From: Bradyrhizobium elkanii USDA 76 | GTDB taxonomy: Bacteria > Pseudomonadota > Alphaproteobacteria > Rhizobiales > Xanthobacteraceae | Length of the DNA stretch: 64,000 nt | NCBI RefSeq assembly: GCF_023278185.1 | Contig: NZ_CP066356.1 | Span: 4,580,001 to 4,644,000, forward strand | Direction of reading: 5' to 3' | Part shown: one piece after another, positions 8,633 through 17,026 of the stretch | Layout: each line of letters opens with the position of its first letter | Numbering within the stretch: position 1 is the first letter of the stretch | Program-made: the position numbers and the translations under genes | The notes under the pieces: generated by a model | Databases searched by the model: none | What the model was told of the DNA's origin: nothing | What the model saw: the letters and a program-made list of their open reading frames with translations, nothing else

Positions 8633-8720
8633 TGCTTGCTCCCTCTTCGTTTTTCTGACCGTCGGCGTCAATTGCACGCGCCGCGGATAAAGCGAGTGTG
8701 TCACAATCGGAACGGTGACG

Positions 8721-9146
8721 CTACGGCCTCTCGTCCACGAGATGTTTCTGCTGCAGCACGATGGCTTCGATGTCGCCGAGCAGCGTGTGCCACGCAGCAT
8801 CGATCTCCGCAGTCCACTGCTCGCCGAGAATGTCGCGCAAGCTGTCGGCAATCATCGCGAAGAATGCCACGAACAGTTCGCGCGGCGTGCCGTAGGCGTC
8901 GTGCGAGAACACCTCCGATTCGATCAGGCGAAAATGTCCGCGGCGCTCGCCCGCGAAATCGAGGATGGCTTCGATCGTCAGCTGCAGCATCGCGCCTTTC
9001 ACAGGCTCGCTGCCTTCGGTGCGAAACATCGCCTGCGTCTCAGGATGTTCGCGAAACAGGCGGCGATACACGAACGGTGTCAGATCATCGCAAGCCGCTG
9101 CTGCGAGCTCAAAGCTGCGTTCGATCGGATTCGAGGATGGAGTCAT
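8721..9146 (-). CDS. Globin family protein
   Basis: A 141-residue single-domain protein. FREHPETQAMF is the typical globin CD-corner region and VFSHDAYG carries the probable proximal haem-binding His. A C-terminal helix with AAWHTLLGDIEAIV follows. It probably binds haem and handles O2 or NO; the role is not shown. It ends 88 bases before the sugar-binding-protein start on the same strand and could feed transcription into that operon. The terminator of a separate upstream RNA lies just ahead of its start. Confidence 0.8.
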   Translation of the reverse strand: MTPSSNPIERSFELAAAACDDLTPFVYRRLFREHPETQAMFRTEGSEPVKGAMLQLTIEAILDFAGERRGHFRLIESEVFSHDAYGTPRELFVAFFAMIADSLRDILGEQWTAEIDAAWHTLLGDIEAIVLQQKHLVDERP

Positions 9147-9167
9147 AGCGGATTGCGATCATCACAT

Positions 9168-9197
9168 AAAAAAAGAGCAGGGCTGAAAGCCCTGCTC
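9168..9197 (-). terminator. Intrinsic terminator of the 9.2-kb small RNA candidate
   Basis: GAGCAGGGCT-GAA-AGCCCTGCTC forms a perfect 10-bp stem (9175-9184 with 9188-9197). On the minus strand it is followed by seven T (9168-9174). It therefore ends a leftward transcript that starts to the right, not the globin gene, which begins downstream of it. Confidence 0.85.
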
Positions 9198-9345
9198 CAA
9201 AAATTGTGTCGACCCTATTTGCCCCAAAAATTCGATTTGATCTTGATTGATGGGGTGACGCTGCTTATGCGCGTCGGGCTCCTCCCGAGACTTGGACCAC
9301 CAGGACACACCTCGCGGCTGGCCTGAGCCCGAATTGGTAGACTAT
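9168..9345 (-). ncRNA. Structured small RNA candidate with intrinsic terminator
   Basis: Read on the minus strand, this gene-free stretch has a row of perfectly paired stems. CGGGCTC/GAGCCCG pairs 9325-9331 with 9275-9281. GACGC/GCGTC pairs 9271-9275 with 9257-9261. CCCCA/TGGGG pairs 9251-9255 with 9222-9226. Then comes a 10-bp terminator hairpin (9175-9197) and a run of seven U. The first stem encloses a further CGAG/CTCG pairing. A GGGAGGAG stretch lies unpaired-to-paired next to the first stem. I do not recognise the family (it is not SRP RNA, RNase P RNA or tmRNA). The 5' end is estimated from the first stem. Confidence 0.5.
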
Positions 9346-9603
9346 CTTTCCAGGCTTGTCATCATTTTCGGCAACGATTGTTCAATTTTCGAGCAATTTG
9401 CGAAATGATTGGGATGGCGCCACCGGCGGTTGTGACGGGAGATGTAAAACACGTGACAGGGTAAGGGGATACGACTGGTTTCGGAGCCGCCGTGACGCAA
9501 GTGCCACGCTCGGCTATTTCCGCCGGCTGGAAGAAACCGGACGCGTCGGCGATCTCGACTTCCGGTGCTCATGGTGGTTAGTTCCGTCCCGGATGGTTTT
9601 GCA

Positions 9604-9975
9604 ATGCGCCGGCGGCTGAAGAATTTTCTGCCCATCGTCCTGGTTGCCCTGCTGGTGCAGATTCTTGCACCGATCGGGGCCTGCTGGGCGGCGAACCTTG
9701 CCGCGTCCGATCCGCTCGCGGCCGCCACCATCTGCCACGGCGATGCCGGCTCCCGAGCCGGGCAGGGTGACCAGACCAGTCACGACGCCCATGACGGCTG
9801 CTGCTCGGCGTGCAGCGTGCTGCAGACCGGTGCGCCCGTTGATAGCCCGCAAGTTGCGGCCCAGGCCGTCGTACGCCTGCCGAGCCGGATCGCCTGGCTT
9901 GATTTCGCCTCCGAGTTCGATCGTTCGCGCGCCGGCCTCTCGGCGCAAGCCCGCGCGCCGCCGCTGTCTTCCTGA
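9604..9975 (+). CDS. DUF2946-type Cys/His-rich exported protein
   Basis: About 123 residues if started at the ATG at 9604 (RRRLKNFLPIVLVALLVQIL gives a signal peptide or single membrane anchor). The mature part has a His/Cys cluster, TSHDAHDGCCSACS. This pattern fits DUF2946 proteins, which are found next to copper-resistance and TonB-receptor genes. It is the first gene of the putative copper operon and lies 82 bases before the receptor. A role in metal binding at the envelope is inferred from residues and context only. Confidence 0.65.
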   Translation: MRRRLKNFLPIVLVALLVQILAPIGACWAANLAASDPLAAATICHGDAGSRAGQGDQTSHDAHDGCCSACSVLQTGAPVDSPQVAAQAVVRLPSRIAWLDFASEFDRSRAGLSAQARAPPLSS

Positions 9976-10057
9976 CGACCTTGTCGCTGCCGGTGCGTCC
10001 CGCGCCGGCAAGTGCCCTTGAGCAAGCCGGCCGAAGCGCCGGCGTCAGGATTCATCC

Positions 10058-12466
10058 ATGTTTCGCTATCATCCGCTGGAAGCGGCAAGCGTGCTCGCGC
10101 TGGGCGCGACGCTCTGCGCATCGCCGTCCGCTGCCGAAGCCCAGGCGCCCAGCACAGAGCTACCCTCTGTCACCGTCGAGGCGCCCCGGACGGCGGTGCG
10201 CGCCAAACCGGCGGCGCCGAAGCCGCGCGTTCGTGCGGCATCCGTCCAGCGGCCTCCGAAGCCGGCGACAGCGCCGGCCGCGACGGCGGCCCCGGCGGGC
10301 GGCGCGAGGCCGGGGGAGACGCTTGCCGCGACCCGCGACGGTTTGAACCGGGCGCCCACGGGCCAGACGCAGACGACCATCGACCGCAGCCAGTTCGACA
10401 ACCGACCGGCGTTCTCCGTCGCCGATGTGCTGCGGGACAGTCCGGGCATCTCGATCAAGCAGGGCAACGGCCCGCGTGATTTCGGCATCTCGATCCGCGG
10501 GTCGAATGCGCGCAACGGCTTCGGCATCCGCAATCTCGTCGTCTTCGACGACGGTTTCCCGGTGACCCAGCCGGACGGCCTGTCGCGCAGCGACCTGATC
10601 GATCCGCATGCCTATGGCGCCATCGACGTGGTTCGCGGGCCGTCATCGGCGCTCTACGGCAATTACGCGACCGGCGGCGCGCTGAATTTCCGGACCCGGC
10701 CGGGCGGCACGATCGACGGCGTCGAGTATGGCGTCGACGGTGGCAGCTTCGGTTACCTCAACAACTATCTCGCCGCGGGCAAGAAGGTCGGCAATTTCGA
10801 GGGCTCGCTGTTCGCGAGCGACGCGCGCGGCGACGGCTACATCGGCAACAGCTGGTTCAACACCCAGACCGTCAATTTCCTCGGCACGCTGCAGGTCACG
10901 CCGGACGATCGCTTCACGGTGAAGCTGATCAATAACGACCTGACGACGCGCCTGCCGATCCGCTCCTCGCTGAACCAGTTCTACCAGAACCCGTTCCAGC
11001 AGGGTTGCACGACCGGCGCGACGGCCGCGCCGGGATGCGCGACCGTGACGTTGTTCAACAACGGATTCAACGCGGCGGCAGGAACCGACAAAGAGACTGC
11101 GGTTCAGGCGGGCCTCGGGCGCGACGACCGCCGTACCATCGTCGGCGGCCGCTGGGAGCACGACTTCGACAACCAGACCACCTGGCGCAACCAGTTCGTC
11201 TTCGACGACCGCAACATCAACCAGCCGACGGGATCGACGAGCGCGATCGGCGACTTCCCGTCCTACAACTACATGAGCGACGTCGTCAGACGCGGCGATG
11301 TGTTCGGGCTGGATTCGACGACCTATTTCGGCGGCTTCTACAATACGCTCACCGCGTCGAGCGATACGCGCAATGTGATGCCGGGGGGAAATGCGACGCT
11401 CGGAAGCCTGTCGAGCAATTTGCTCAGCACGACGACGAATTACGGCGTTCGTGCGCGGGAGGAATTGAAGCTCACGTCGGCGCTGACGGCCGTTGCCGGC
11501 ATTGGCTGGGAGGCCACCAGTCTGACGGGGCGGAACACCGCCTATAGCTACGCCGGCGCGGCCGGAACCACGACCACGGCGGTCACGACCGCCGATCGGC
11601 AATTCCAGAATACCGCGCCCGAGCTCGCATTGCTCTACCGGCTGAACAGCGAGTGGCAGTTCCGCGGGCGGGTGGCTACCGGATATGGCACGCCGCAGGT
11701 CGGCAATTTGTTCGTCCTGCCGAGCGGCGCCTCGGGCAACAACACCCAGCTGCGGACGCAGAAGAATCTCGGCTACGACGTCGGCGCCGACTGGACACCG
11801 AACAACGCGCTCAAAGTCAGCGTCACCGGCTTCTACGAGTTCTTCAAGGACGAGCTCGTTTCCCAGGCTACGCCGCTTGCGGGCATCTCCTACACGTTCA
11901 ACGCGCCGCGCTCGGAGCATCGCGGCGTCGAACTGGCCGCCGACTGGAAATTCCTGCCGGGCTGGCGGTTCTCGGCGGCCTACACCTATCTCGACGAGGT
12001 CTACACGGAATATGTCGAAAGCATCACGAACGGAGCGGTGTTCAGTTTCAATCGCGCCGGCAACAAGATCCCCGGCATCTCACCGAACGAGCTCACGGCG
12101 CGGTTGGGCTACGACCAGTTGTCGGGTCCGTTGCAGGGACTTGGCGGGTTCGTCGAAGTCCAGCGGAAGGACAGCTTCTACATGGACAACGCCAACCTCT
12201 TGAAGGCGCCGGGCTATGAGCTGGTCAATCTCAACCTGCACTACAAGACCGATCTCGTCTCGGATTATTTCAAGGCGCTGAACCTGTACATCGAGGTGAG
12301 GAACGTCTTCGACCGGACCTACGTGGCGTCGGCGAACAACATCTCAAATTCGGTGACCGCGGCAGGCATTCAAAATCCCGCGAGCGTACTGGCAAACTCG
12401 ACCAACTCGATCTATGCCGGATCGCCGCGCGCCTTCGTGGCGGGCATGAAGATTGCGTTCAAATGA
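10058..12466 (+). CDS. TonB-dependent outer-membrane receptor (probable copper/metallophore type)
   Basis: An 802-residue receptor. It has a signal peptide (about 1-28), an unusual Ala/Pro/Arg-rich linker (about 45-95), a plug domain from about 110 (FSVADVLRDSPGISIKQGNG, DIVRG-like IDVVRGPSSALYGNYATGG) and a long beta-barrel ending in FVAGMKIAFK with the expected terminal aromatic. It transports a ligand across the outer membrane using TonB energy. The neighbours (PCu(A)C, YcnI, CopCD) point to copper, but the ligand is inferred. Its stop is within 15 bases of the next start. Confidence 0.85.
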   Translation: MFRYHPLEAASVLALGATLCASPSAAEAQAPSTELPSVTVEAPRTAVRAKPAAPKPRVRAASVQRPPKPATAPAATAAPAGGARPGETLAATRDGLNRAPTGQTQTTIDRSQFDNRPAFSVADVLRDSPGISIKQGNGPRDFGISIRGSNARNGFGIRNLVVFDDGFPVTQPDGLSRSDLIDPHAYGAIDVVRGPSSALYGNYATGGALNFRTRPGGTIDGVEYGVDGGSFGYLNNYLAAGKKVGNFEGSLFASDARGDGYIGNSWFNTQTVNFLGTLQVTPDDRFTVKLINNDLTTRLPIRSSLNQFYQNPFQQGCTTGATAAPGCATVTLFNNGFNAAAGTDKETAVQAGLGRDDRRTIVGGRWEHDFDNQTTWRNQFVFDDRNINQPTGSTSAIGDFPSYNYMSDVVRRGDVFGLDSTTYFGGFYNTLTASSDTRNVMPGGNATLGSLSSNLLSTTTNYGVRAREELKLTSALTAVAGIGWEATSLTGRNTAYSYAGAAGTTTTAVTTADRQFQNTAPELALLYRLNSEWQFRGRVATGYGTPQVGNLFVLPSGASGNNTQLRTQKNLGYDVGADWTPNNALKVSVTGFYEFFKDELVSQATPLAGISYTFNAPRSEHRGVELAADWKFLPGWRFSAAYTYLDEVYTEYVESITNGAVFSFNRAGNKIPGISPNELTARLGYDQLSGPLQGLGGFVEVQRKDSFYMDNANLLKAPGYELVNLNLHYKTDLVSDYFKALNLYIEVRNVFDRTYVASANNISNSVTAAGIQNPASVLANSTNSIYAGSPRAFVAGMKIAFK

Positions 12467-12477
12467 GGAGCGCATCA

Positions 12478-13704
12478 ATGACCTATCGCAAACCGGTCGC
12501 CCTGACGCTGCTTGCAACGCTCATGCTCGCGGCCTTGCCGAGCCTTGCCGTCGCACAGATGAGCCATCAGCACGCCTCCGAAGCGGCCTGCGAAGAGACG
12601 GCCCTGCGCTGCGCGACCAAGGTCACGCCCGCCTTTGGGCGGGATGGGACATTGTGGTTGGCGTGGATGGCCGGCGGCCAGATCTCCGTCGCGAACTCGA
12701 AAGACCAGGGCAAGAGCTTTTCCACACCGGTGCAGGTCACCCGGGAGCGGCTCAATCTCGATTGGGGACCGGATGCGCGGCCGAAGCTTGCGATCGATGC
12801 CAAGGGCAACATCGCTGTGGCCTTCTCGATCTTCCGCGATCAGAATTTCAACGGTCAGGTGCTGACCACGCGATCGACCGATGGCGGGCGCAGCTTCGAT
12901 GCGCCGAAGGCCATCACCACGAACAATGAGAGCCAGCGGTTCGAGGCGATCGGCTTCGATCCTGCGGGGGCGGTGTTTGCCGCGTGGCTCGACAAGCGCA
13001 ACCGCGTGCCGGCGCAGCAGCGTGGCCAGAAATATGACGGTGCCGGATTGTTTTTCGCGTCATCGAAAGATGGCGGAGCAACCTATTCCGACGCTCGGCT
13101 CGTCGCCGACAACACCTGCGAATGCTGCCGCCTCGCTTTGGCGTTCGACGGCGCGGGCCACCCGGTGGTCGTGTTCCGGAACATCTTTGAGGGCGGCGTG
13201 CGCGACCATGCGATCGTGACGTTCTCCGACCTGGCTACGCCCGGCGAGATACATCGGGTGAGCCGCGACGACTGGCAGATCGCGGCCTGTCCGCATCACG
13301 GTCCGGGCCTAACCGTATCGCCCGAAGGAACGTACCATGTGACGTGGTACACCAACGGCAAGGCGCGCAAGGGATTGTTCTATGCGCGCTCGCGCGACGG
13401 CGGCAAAACCTTCTCTGATCCGCTTCCGGTCGGTCAGCCGAACCGCAGCCCGTCTAGGCCACAGATTATCGCGGGGCCGCAGGGGCTCGTGATGGCCTGG
13501 AAGGAATTCGACGGGCAGAAGACGACAATCGACCTCATGACGTCGCACGACGATGGAGCGACATGGTCGAAGCCAACGGTGATCGCGGATACCGCCGACA
13601 GTTCCGACCATCCGCTGCTCGTCTCGGACAGCCGGCAGACCTATCTGTCGTGGATGACGAAGGCCGACGGCTACCATTTTCAAGCGATCGAGGGCGAACC
13701 ATGA
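12478..13704 (+). CDS. Exported BNR/sialidase-fold beta-propeller protein with CECC motif
   Basis: A 408-residue protein started at the ATG at 12478, which has GAGGAG 7 bases ahead; an ATG at 12463 overlaps the receptor stop and is less likely. A signal peptide (about 1-27) ends near AVAQ. The body has repeated Asp-box-like motifs (SKDQGKSFS, STDGGRSF, SKDGGATYS, SRDGGKTFS, SHDDGATWS), the mark of a six-bladed sialidase-type propeller. Between blades are NTCECCR and AACPHHG, good soft-metal ligands. No sialidase active-site Arg triad is evident, so it is more likely a periplasmic metal-handling protein than a glycosidase. The stop overlaps the next ATG (ATGA). Confidence 0.75.
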   Translation: MTYRKPVALTLLATLMLAALPSLAVAQMSHQHASEAACEETALRCATKVTPAFGRDGTLWLAWMAGGQISVANSKDQGKSFSTPVQVTRERLNLDWGPDARPKLAIDAKGNIAVAFSIFRDQNFNGQVLTTRSTDGGRSFDAPKAITTNNESQRFEAIGFDPAGAVFAAWLDKRNRVPAQQRGQKYDGAGLFFASSKDGGATYSDARLVADNTCECCRLALAFDGAGHPVVVFRNIFEGGVRDHAIVTFSDLATPGEIHRVSRDDWQIAACPHHGPGLTVSPEGTYHVTWYTNGKARKGLFYARSRDGGKTFSDPLPVGQPNRSPSRPQIIAGPQGLVMAWKEFDGQKTTIDLMTSHDDGATWSKPTVIADTADSSDHPLLVSDSRQTYLSWMTKADGYHFQAIEGEP

Positions 13705-14198
13705 AGCGTCATTTGCTCGCTGCGCTGATCCTGCTCGCAACGCTGCCGACTGCACTGGCGGCGGGAGAGGGCGCGCCAAAGCCGTTCGAACGCGGCAGCT
13801 GGCAAAAGCTGCTGCATGCGCATGCAGGTCATCCGACCCTGGTGCACTTCTGGGGAGTGACCTGTGGACCATGCAAGGTCGAGCTGCCGCAGCTTGGCCA
13901 GTTCATGAAGGATCATCCCGGAATCGATGTCGTCACGATCAGCGCGGATCTGGTTCCCAACCTTCCGGAAGCGACGCGATCGATGCTGGATCGCGCCGGC
14001 CTCGGCGCGGCCGAAAACTGGATTTTCGACGACGGCTTTGCCGAGCGGTTGAGATTTGAGATCGATCCGGGCTGGCAAGGCGATATCCCGCGAACCATGC
14101 TGATTTCCCGGGATGGAACGATCACGACGATCGAAGGGTCGGCCGAAATCGCCGATCTGGACAAATGGTCCAGCGCCCAGTCGGCAGCAACCAGATGA
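13701..14198 (+). CDS. TlpA-like periplasmic thioredoxin-fold protein
   Basis: A 165-residue protein with a signal peptide (about 1-21, cut near ALA-AG) and a CGPC redox site (Cys55, Cys58) in HFWGVTCGPCKVELPQL. The thioredoxin fold continues to PRTMLISRDG with the conserved cis-Pro. It probably reduces or delivers disulfides in the periplasm. In this cluster it may keep Cys metal sites reduced, such as those of the upstream propeller protein, or help copper delivery to cytochrome oxidase. Start overlaps the previous stop by four bases, so translation is coupled. Confidence 0.85.
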   Translation: MKRHLLAALILLATLPTALAAGEGAPKPFERGSWQKLLHAHAGHPTLVHFWGVTCGPCKVELPQLGQFMKDHPGIDVVTISADLVPNLPEATRSMLDRAGLGAAENWIFDDGFAERLRFEIDPGWQGDIPRTMLISRDGTITTIEGSAEIADLDKWSSAQSAATR

Positions 14199-14233
14199 CA
14201 CTTGAATTTCAACTTGAAAGGAAATCCGTCGCC

Positions 14234-14761
14234 ATGAAGACATTCCACCGCATCCTTGCCTTCGCAGCGCTGACCGCTGCACTCGTGTCGGCGTCCGCAC
14301 GCGCCGAGGACGTCAAGGCCGGCGACCTCGTGATCACGCAGGCCTGGACGCGCGCAACGCCGAACGGCGCCAAGATCGGCGGCGGCTATCTGACGATCGA
14401 GAACAAGGGGACGACGCCCGACCGGCTGGTGTCAGGCTCCGGCGATGTTGCCGGCAAGATCGAAGTCCACGAGATGTCGATGGACAATGGTGTGATGAAG
14501 ATGCGTGCGCTCGACAAGGGTCTGACCATCGAGCCCGGCAAGACCGTGAAGCTCGCGCCGGGCGGCTATCACCTGATGATGTTCGACCTGAAGAATCCGC
14601 TGAAGCAGGGCGACAAGGTGCCGGTCACGCTCGAGTTCGAAAAGGCCGGCAAGGTCTCGGTCTCGCTGGACGTGCAGGCCGTCGGCGCGCAGGCGCCGGG
14701 CGGCGGCGGTCATTCCGGCCACGGCGACCATTCCGGTCACATGGACATGAAGAAGATGTGA
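14234..14761 (+). CDS. PCu(A)C-type periplasmic copper chaperone
   Basis: A 175-residue protein started at the ATG at 14234, with GAAAGGA 11 bases ahead. A signal peptide (about 1-24) is followed by a PCu(A)C domain. The copper ligands appear in the family order: His79 and Met81, Met90, then His113 and Met115 (GYHLMMF). The tail is rich in His and Met (HSGHGDHSGHMDMKKM), adding a likely second copper site. These chaperones carry Cu(I) to the CuA centre of cytochrome oxidase. It lies 7 bases before ycnI in the operon. Confidence 0.92.
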   Translation: MKTFHRILAFAALTAALVSASARAEDVKAGDLVITQAWTRATPNGAKIGGGYLTIENKGTTPDRLVSGSGDVAGKIEVHEMSMDNGVMKMRALDKGLTIEPGKTVKLAPGGYHLMMFDLKNPLKQGDKVPVTLEFEKAGKVSVSLDVQAVGAQAPGGGGHSGHGDHSGHMDMKKM

Positions 14762-14768
14762 GCGAGCC

Positions 14769-15296
14769 ATGCGATCACAGACGCTCCTCATTGCCACGGC
14801 GGCGCTGCTCGCAGCGCAGCCGGCGATCGCGCATATCACGCTCGAAGGAAAGCAGGCGGCGGTCGGATCGTATTACAAGGCGGTGTTCGCCGTGCCGCAT
14901 GGCTGCGCGGGCTCGGCGACGATCAAGGTCCGGGTGCAGATTCCGGAGGGCGTGATCGGAGTGAAGCCGATGCCGAAGGCGGGCTGGGCTCTCGATACGG
15001 TCACCGGCAAATACGCCGCCCAATACGACTATCACGGCGCCAAGCTTTCCGAGGGCGTCAAGGAAGTCGCCTGGAGCGGTGGCAAGCTTGCGGACCAGAA
15101 CTACGACGAGTTCGTGATGCAGACGTTTCTCACCGATACCCTGAAGCCCAACACCAAGTTGTACTTTCCGGTCGTGCAGGAGTGCGAGCAGGGCGTCAGC
15201 CGCTGGATCGATATCCCAGCCGACGGGCAGGGCGGCGGGCACGACCATGGCAGCAAGACACCGGCGCCCGGCGTCAAGCTGCTGCCGAAGTCGTAA
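14769..15296 (+). CDS. ycnI: YcnI-like copper-binding protein (DUF1775)
   Basis: A 175-residue exported protein. The signal peptide ends QPAIA and the mature chain begins with His22, the residue that binds Cu(II) in YcnI proteins. Family features are KAVFAVPHGCAGSATIKVRVQIP, the conserved WSGG segment and KLYFPVVQECEQG. The C-terminus adds HDHG. It is predicted to chaperone copper in the periplasm. It is followed after 3 bases by the CopC-CopD fusion, the same order as in the Bacillus ycnKJI region. Confidence 0.88.
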   Translation: MRSQTLLIATAALLAAQPAIAHITLEGKQAAVGSYYKAVFAVPHGCAGSATIKVRVQIPEGVIGVKPMPKAGWALDTVTGKYAAQYDYHGAKLSEGVKEVAWSGGKLADQNYDEFVMQTFLTDTLKPNTKLYFPVVQECEQGVSRWIDIPADGQGGGHDHGSKTPAPGVKLLPKS

Positions 15297-15299
15297 CCG

Positions 15300-16862
15300 A
15301 TGCGGCTGGTCGCAAACCTCGCAGCGCTGCTCGTGGCGTTGTGTCTTGCGACCTCGGCCCATGCGCATGCCGTCCTGGTCGGCGCCGAACCGGCCGACGG
15401 CAGTGTGGTGGCTGAAGCACCCAGGACGGTGGTGCTCCGCTTCAACGAAGCGGTGGCGCCGACGGCGGTCAGCCTGCTCGACGCCGCGGGCAAGCCGCGC
15501 GACGTCGCGATCCGCGCCGTCGACCAGTCGGTGATGGTGACACTGCCGGCGAGCCTGCCACAGGGCACGCAGGTGGTCAGCTATCGCGTGGTGTCGCAGG
15601 ATGGCCATCCGGTCGCGGGCTCGCTGCTGTTTTCGATCGGCGTCGTCACCGGCTCGGCGGCGCCGTCAAGCGACGGCATGCTCCATGTGTTGATCTGGCT
15701 GGCGCGGCTCGGGCTCTATCTGGGTCTGTTTGCCGGCGTCGGCGGGATGTTCTTTGCGGCCTGGATCGCGCAGGGCCCGGCCGGCGAGCGGCTGATCATG
15801 TGGTCGCTGAAGATCGGCCTTGTCGGCGCGATCGCGTCGTTTGGACTGCAGGGCGTTGACCTGTTGAACCTGCCGCTCTCGGGCATCGTGACGTGGGCGG
15901 CATGGGCCAGCGCCGCCGGCACCAGCCTGTTTCCCGCGCTGCTGCTCGCGATCGCCGCGATGCTGATCGCGGCGATCGCCTGGCGCAGCCCGTCGTTTGG
16001 TGCTGCCTTCACCCGCACCGCGATCGCAATGATCTGTGTCGGGCTGTCGTTTGCGGTCAGCGGCCATGCCGCCACCGCCTCGCCGCAATGGCTGACGCGA
16101 GCCGCGCTGTTCATCCATGGCGTGGGCGTGGCGTTCTGGATGGGCGCGCTCGCGCCGTTGGCGGTGCTTGCCTGGCAGCGCAAGGATTCGCTGCTGCGGG
16201 TGCTGCGGCATTTTTCGACGCTCGCGGTACCGGTTGTCGCCTTGATCGCCTTGTCGGGCCTCGCCCTCGCGATCGTCCAGCTCGAAAGTTTTCACGCGCT
16301 GATCGACACCGGGTACGGCAACATCCTTGTTGCGAAACTGGTGCTGGTGGTGGTGCTGCTCGGGCTCGCTGCGCTGAACCGGTTGGTGTTCACGCCGGCC
16401 ATCGCGCGCGAGTTTCATCGGACACGGCCGCTGCAGCGCTCGATCGCGCTCGAATTCGTGCTGATGATTGCCATTCTCGGCCTCGTCGCATTATGGCGCT
16501 TCACGCCGCCGCCGCGCGTGCTGGCGATGTCGAGCGATGTTCCGCTCGCGGTCCACATCCACACCGATGCCGCGATGTTCCAGGTCCTGATTGCGCCGGG
16601 CAAGGTCGGGCCGAATGACTTCGTGCTGCAGCTGATGAACGGCGATGCCAGCCCGTTTGCGGCCAAGAAGGCGACGCTGACGCTGAGCCTGCCCGAGCGC
16701 GGCATCGAACCGATGGAACGCGCCGCCGCGCGCGGTGCCGACGGCTATTGGCACGTGCGCAAGGTGCCGCTGCCGGTCCCGGGCCGCTGGCACATGCAGA
16801 TCGACGCCCTGGTGACCGATTTCAAGAAAGTGACGCTGGAAGACGATTTCGAGGTCAGGTAA
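15300..16862 (+). CDS. CopC-CopD fusion protein (copper binding and transport)
   Basis: A 520-residue fusion. A signal peptide (about 1-22) leads into a CopC domain (about 23-115) that begins with the copper ligand in HAHAVL and has the conserved DGHPVAGSL (Asp101, His103). About eight membrane helices of the CopD type (about 125-395) follow. A soluble C-terminal domain (about 400-520) resembles a YtkA-like domain. It probably takes up copper into the cytoplasm, as proposed for CopD/YcnJ. It is the last gene of the operon; proS follows after 164 bases. Confidence 0.9.
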   Translation: MRLVANLAALLVALCLATSAHAHAVLVGAEPADGSVVAEAPRTVVLRFNEAVAPTAVSLLDAAGKPRDVAIRAVDQSVMVTLPASLPQGTQVVSYRVVSQDGHPVAGSLLFSIGVVTGSAAPSSDGMLHVLIWLARLGLYLGLFAGVGGMFFAAWIAQGPAGERLIMWSLKIGLVGAIASFGLQGVDLLNLPLSGIVTWAAWASAAGTSLFPALLLAIAAMLIAAIAWRSPSFGAAFTRTAIAMICVGLSFAVSGHAATASPQWLTRAALFIHGVGVAFWMGALAPLAVLAWQRKDSLLRVLRHFSTLAVPVVALIALSGLALAIVQLESFHALIDTGYGNILVAKLVLVVVLLGLAALNRLVFTPAIAREFHRTRPLQRSIALEFVLMIAILGLVALWRFTPPPRVLAMSSDVPLAVHIHTDAAMFQVLIAPGKVGPNDFVLQLMNGDASPFAAKKATLTLSLPERGIEPMERAAARGADGYWHVRKVPLPVPGRWHMQIDALVTDFKKVTLEDDFEVR

Positions 16863-17026
16863 AGCCGCGGTCGGCGCGCTCGGCACTTCGACGGCGAGCA
16901 ATTCGTTCAAATGGCCGAAAATCGCCTGATTTGAAGGGTTTTTCTTATTTGGCGGCCTTGTGTTTTCACAGCCGATCCGGTTTCACTGCAGCTCTTCCTA
17001 CGCTTTCCTGATTCCCGAGTAACGCC

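Noticed and set aside
4637..9148. A plus-strand open frame of 1503 codons
   Set aside because: It runs opposite to three clear transporter genes and the globin gene. Its composition (Arg, Asp, His and Ala rich, low hydrophobic content) is the usual shadow of GC-rich coding DNA on the other strand.
9241..9340. SRP RNA or other housekeeping RNA on either strand
   Set aside because: The GGTCAGG/GGAAGGAAG-type core of SRP RNA, RNase P P4 elements and tmRNA tag features are all absent, so only an unassigned RNA is claimed.
12478..13704. True exo-sialidase
   Set aside because: Asp-box repeats are present, but no Arg triad or Tyr/Glu catalytic pair can be placed, and the neighbours are copper genes.
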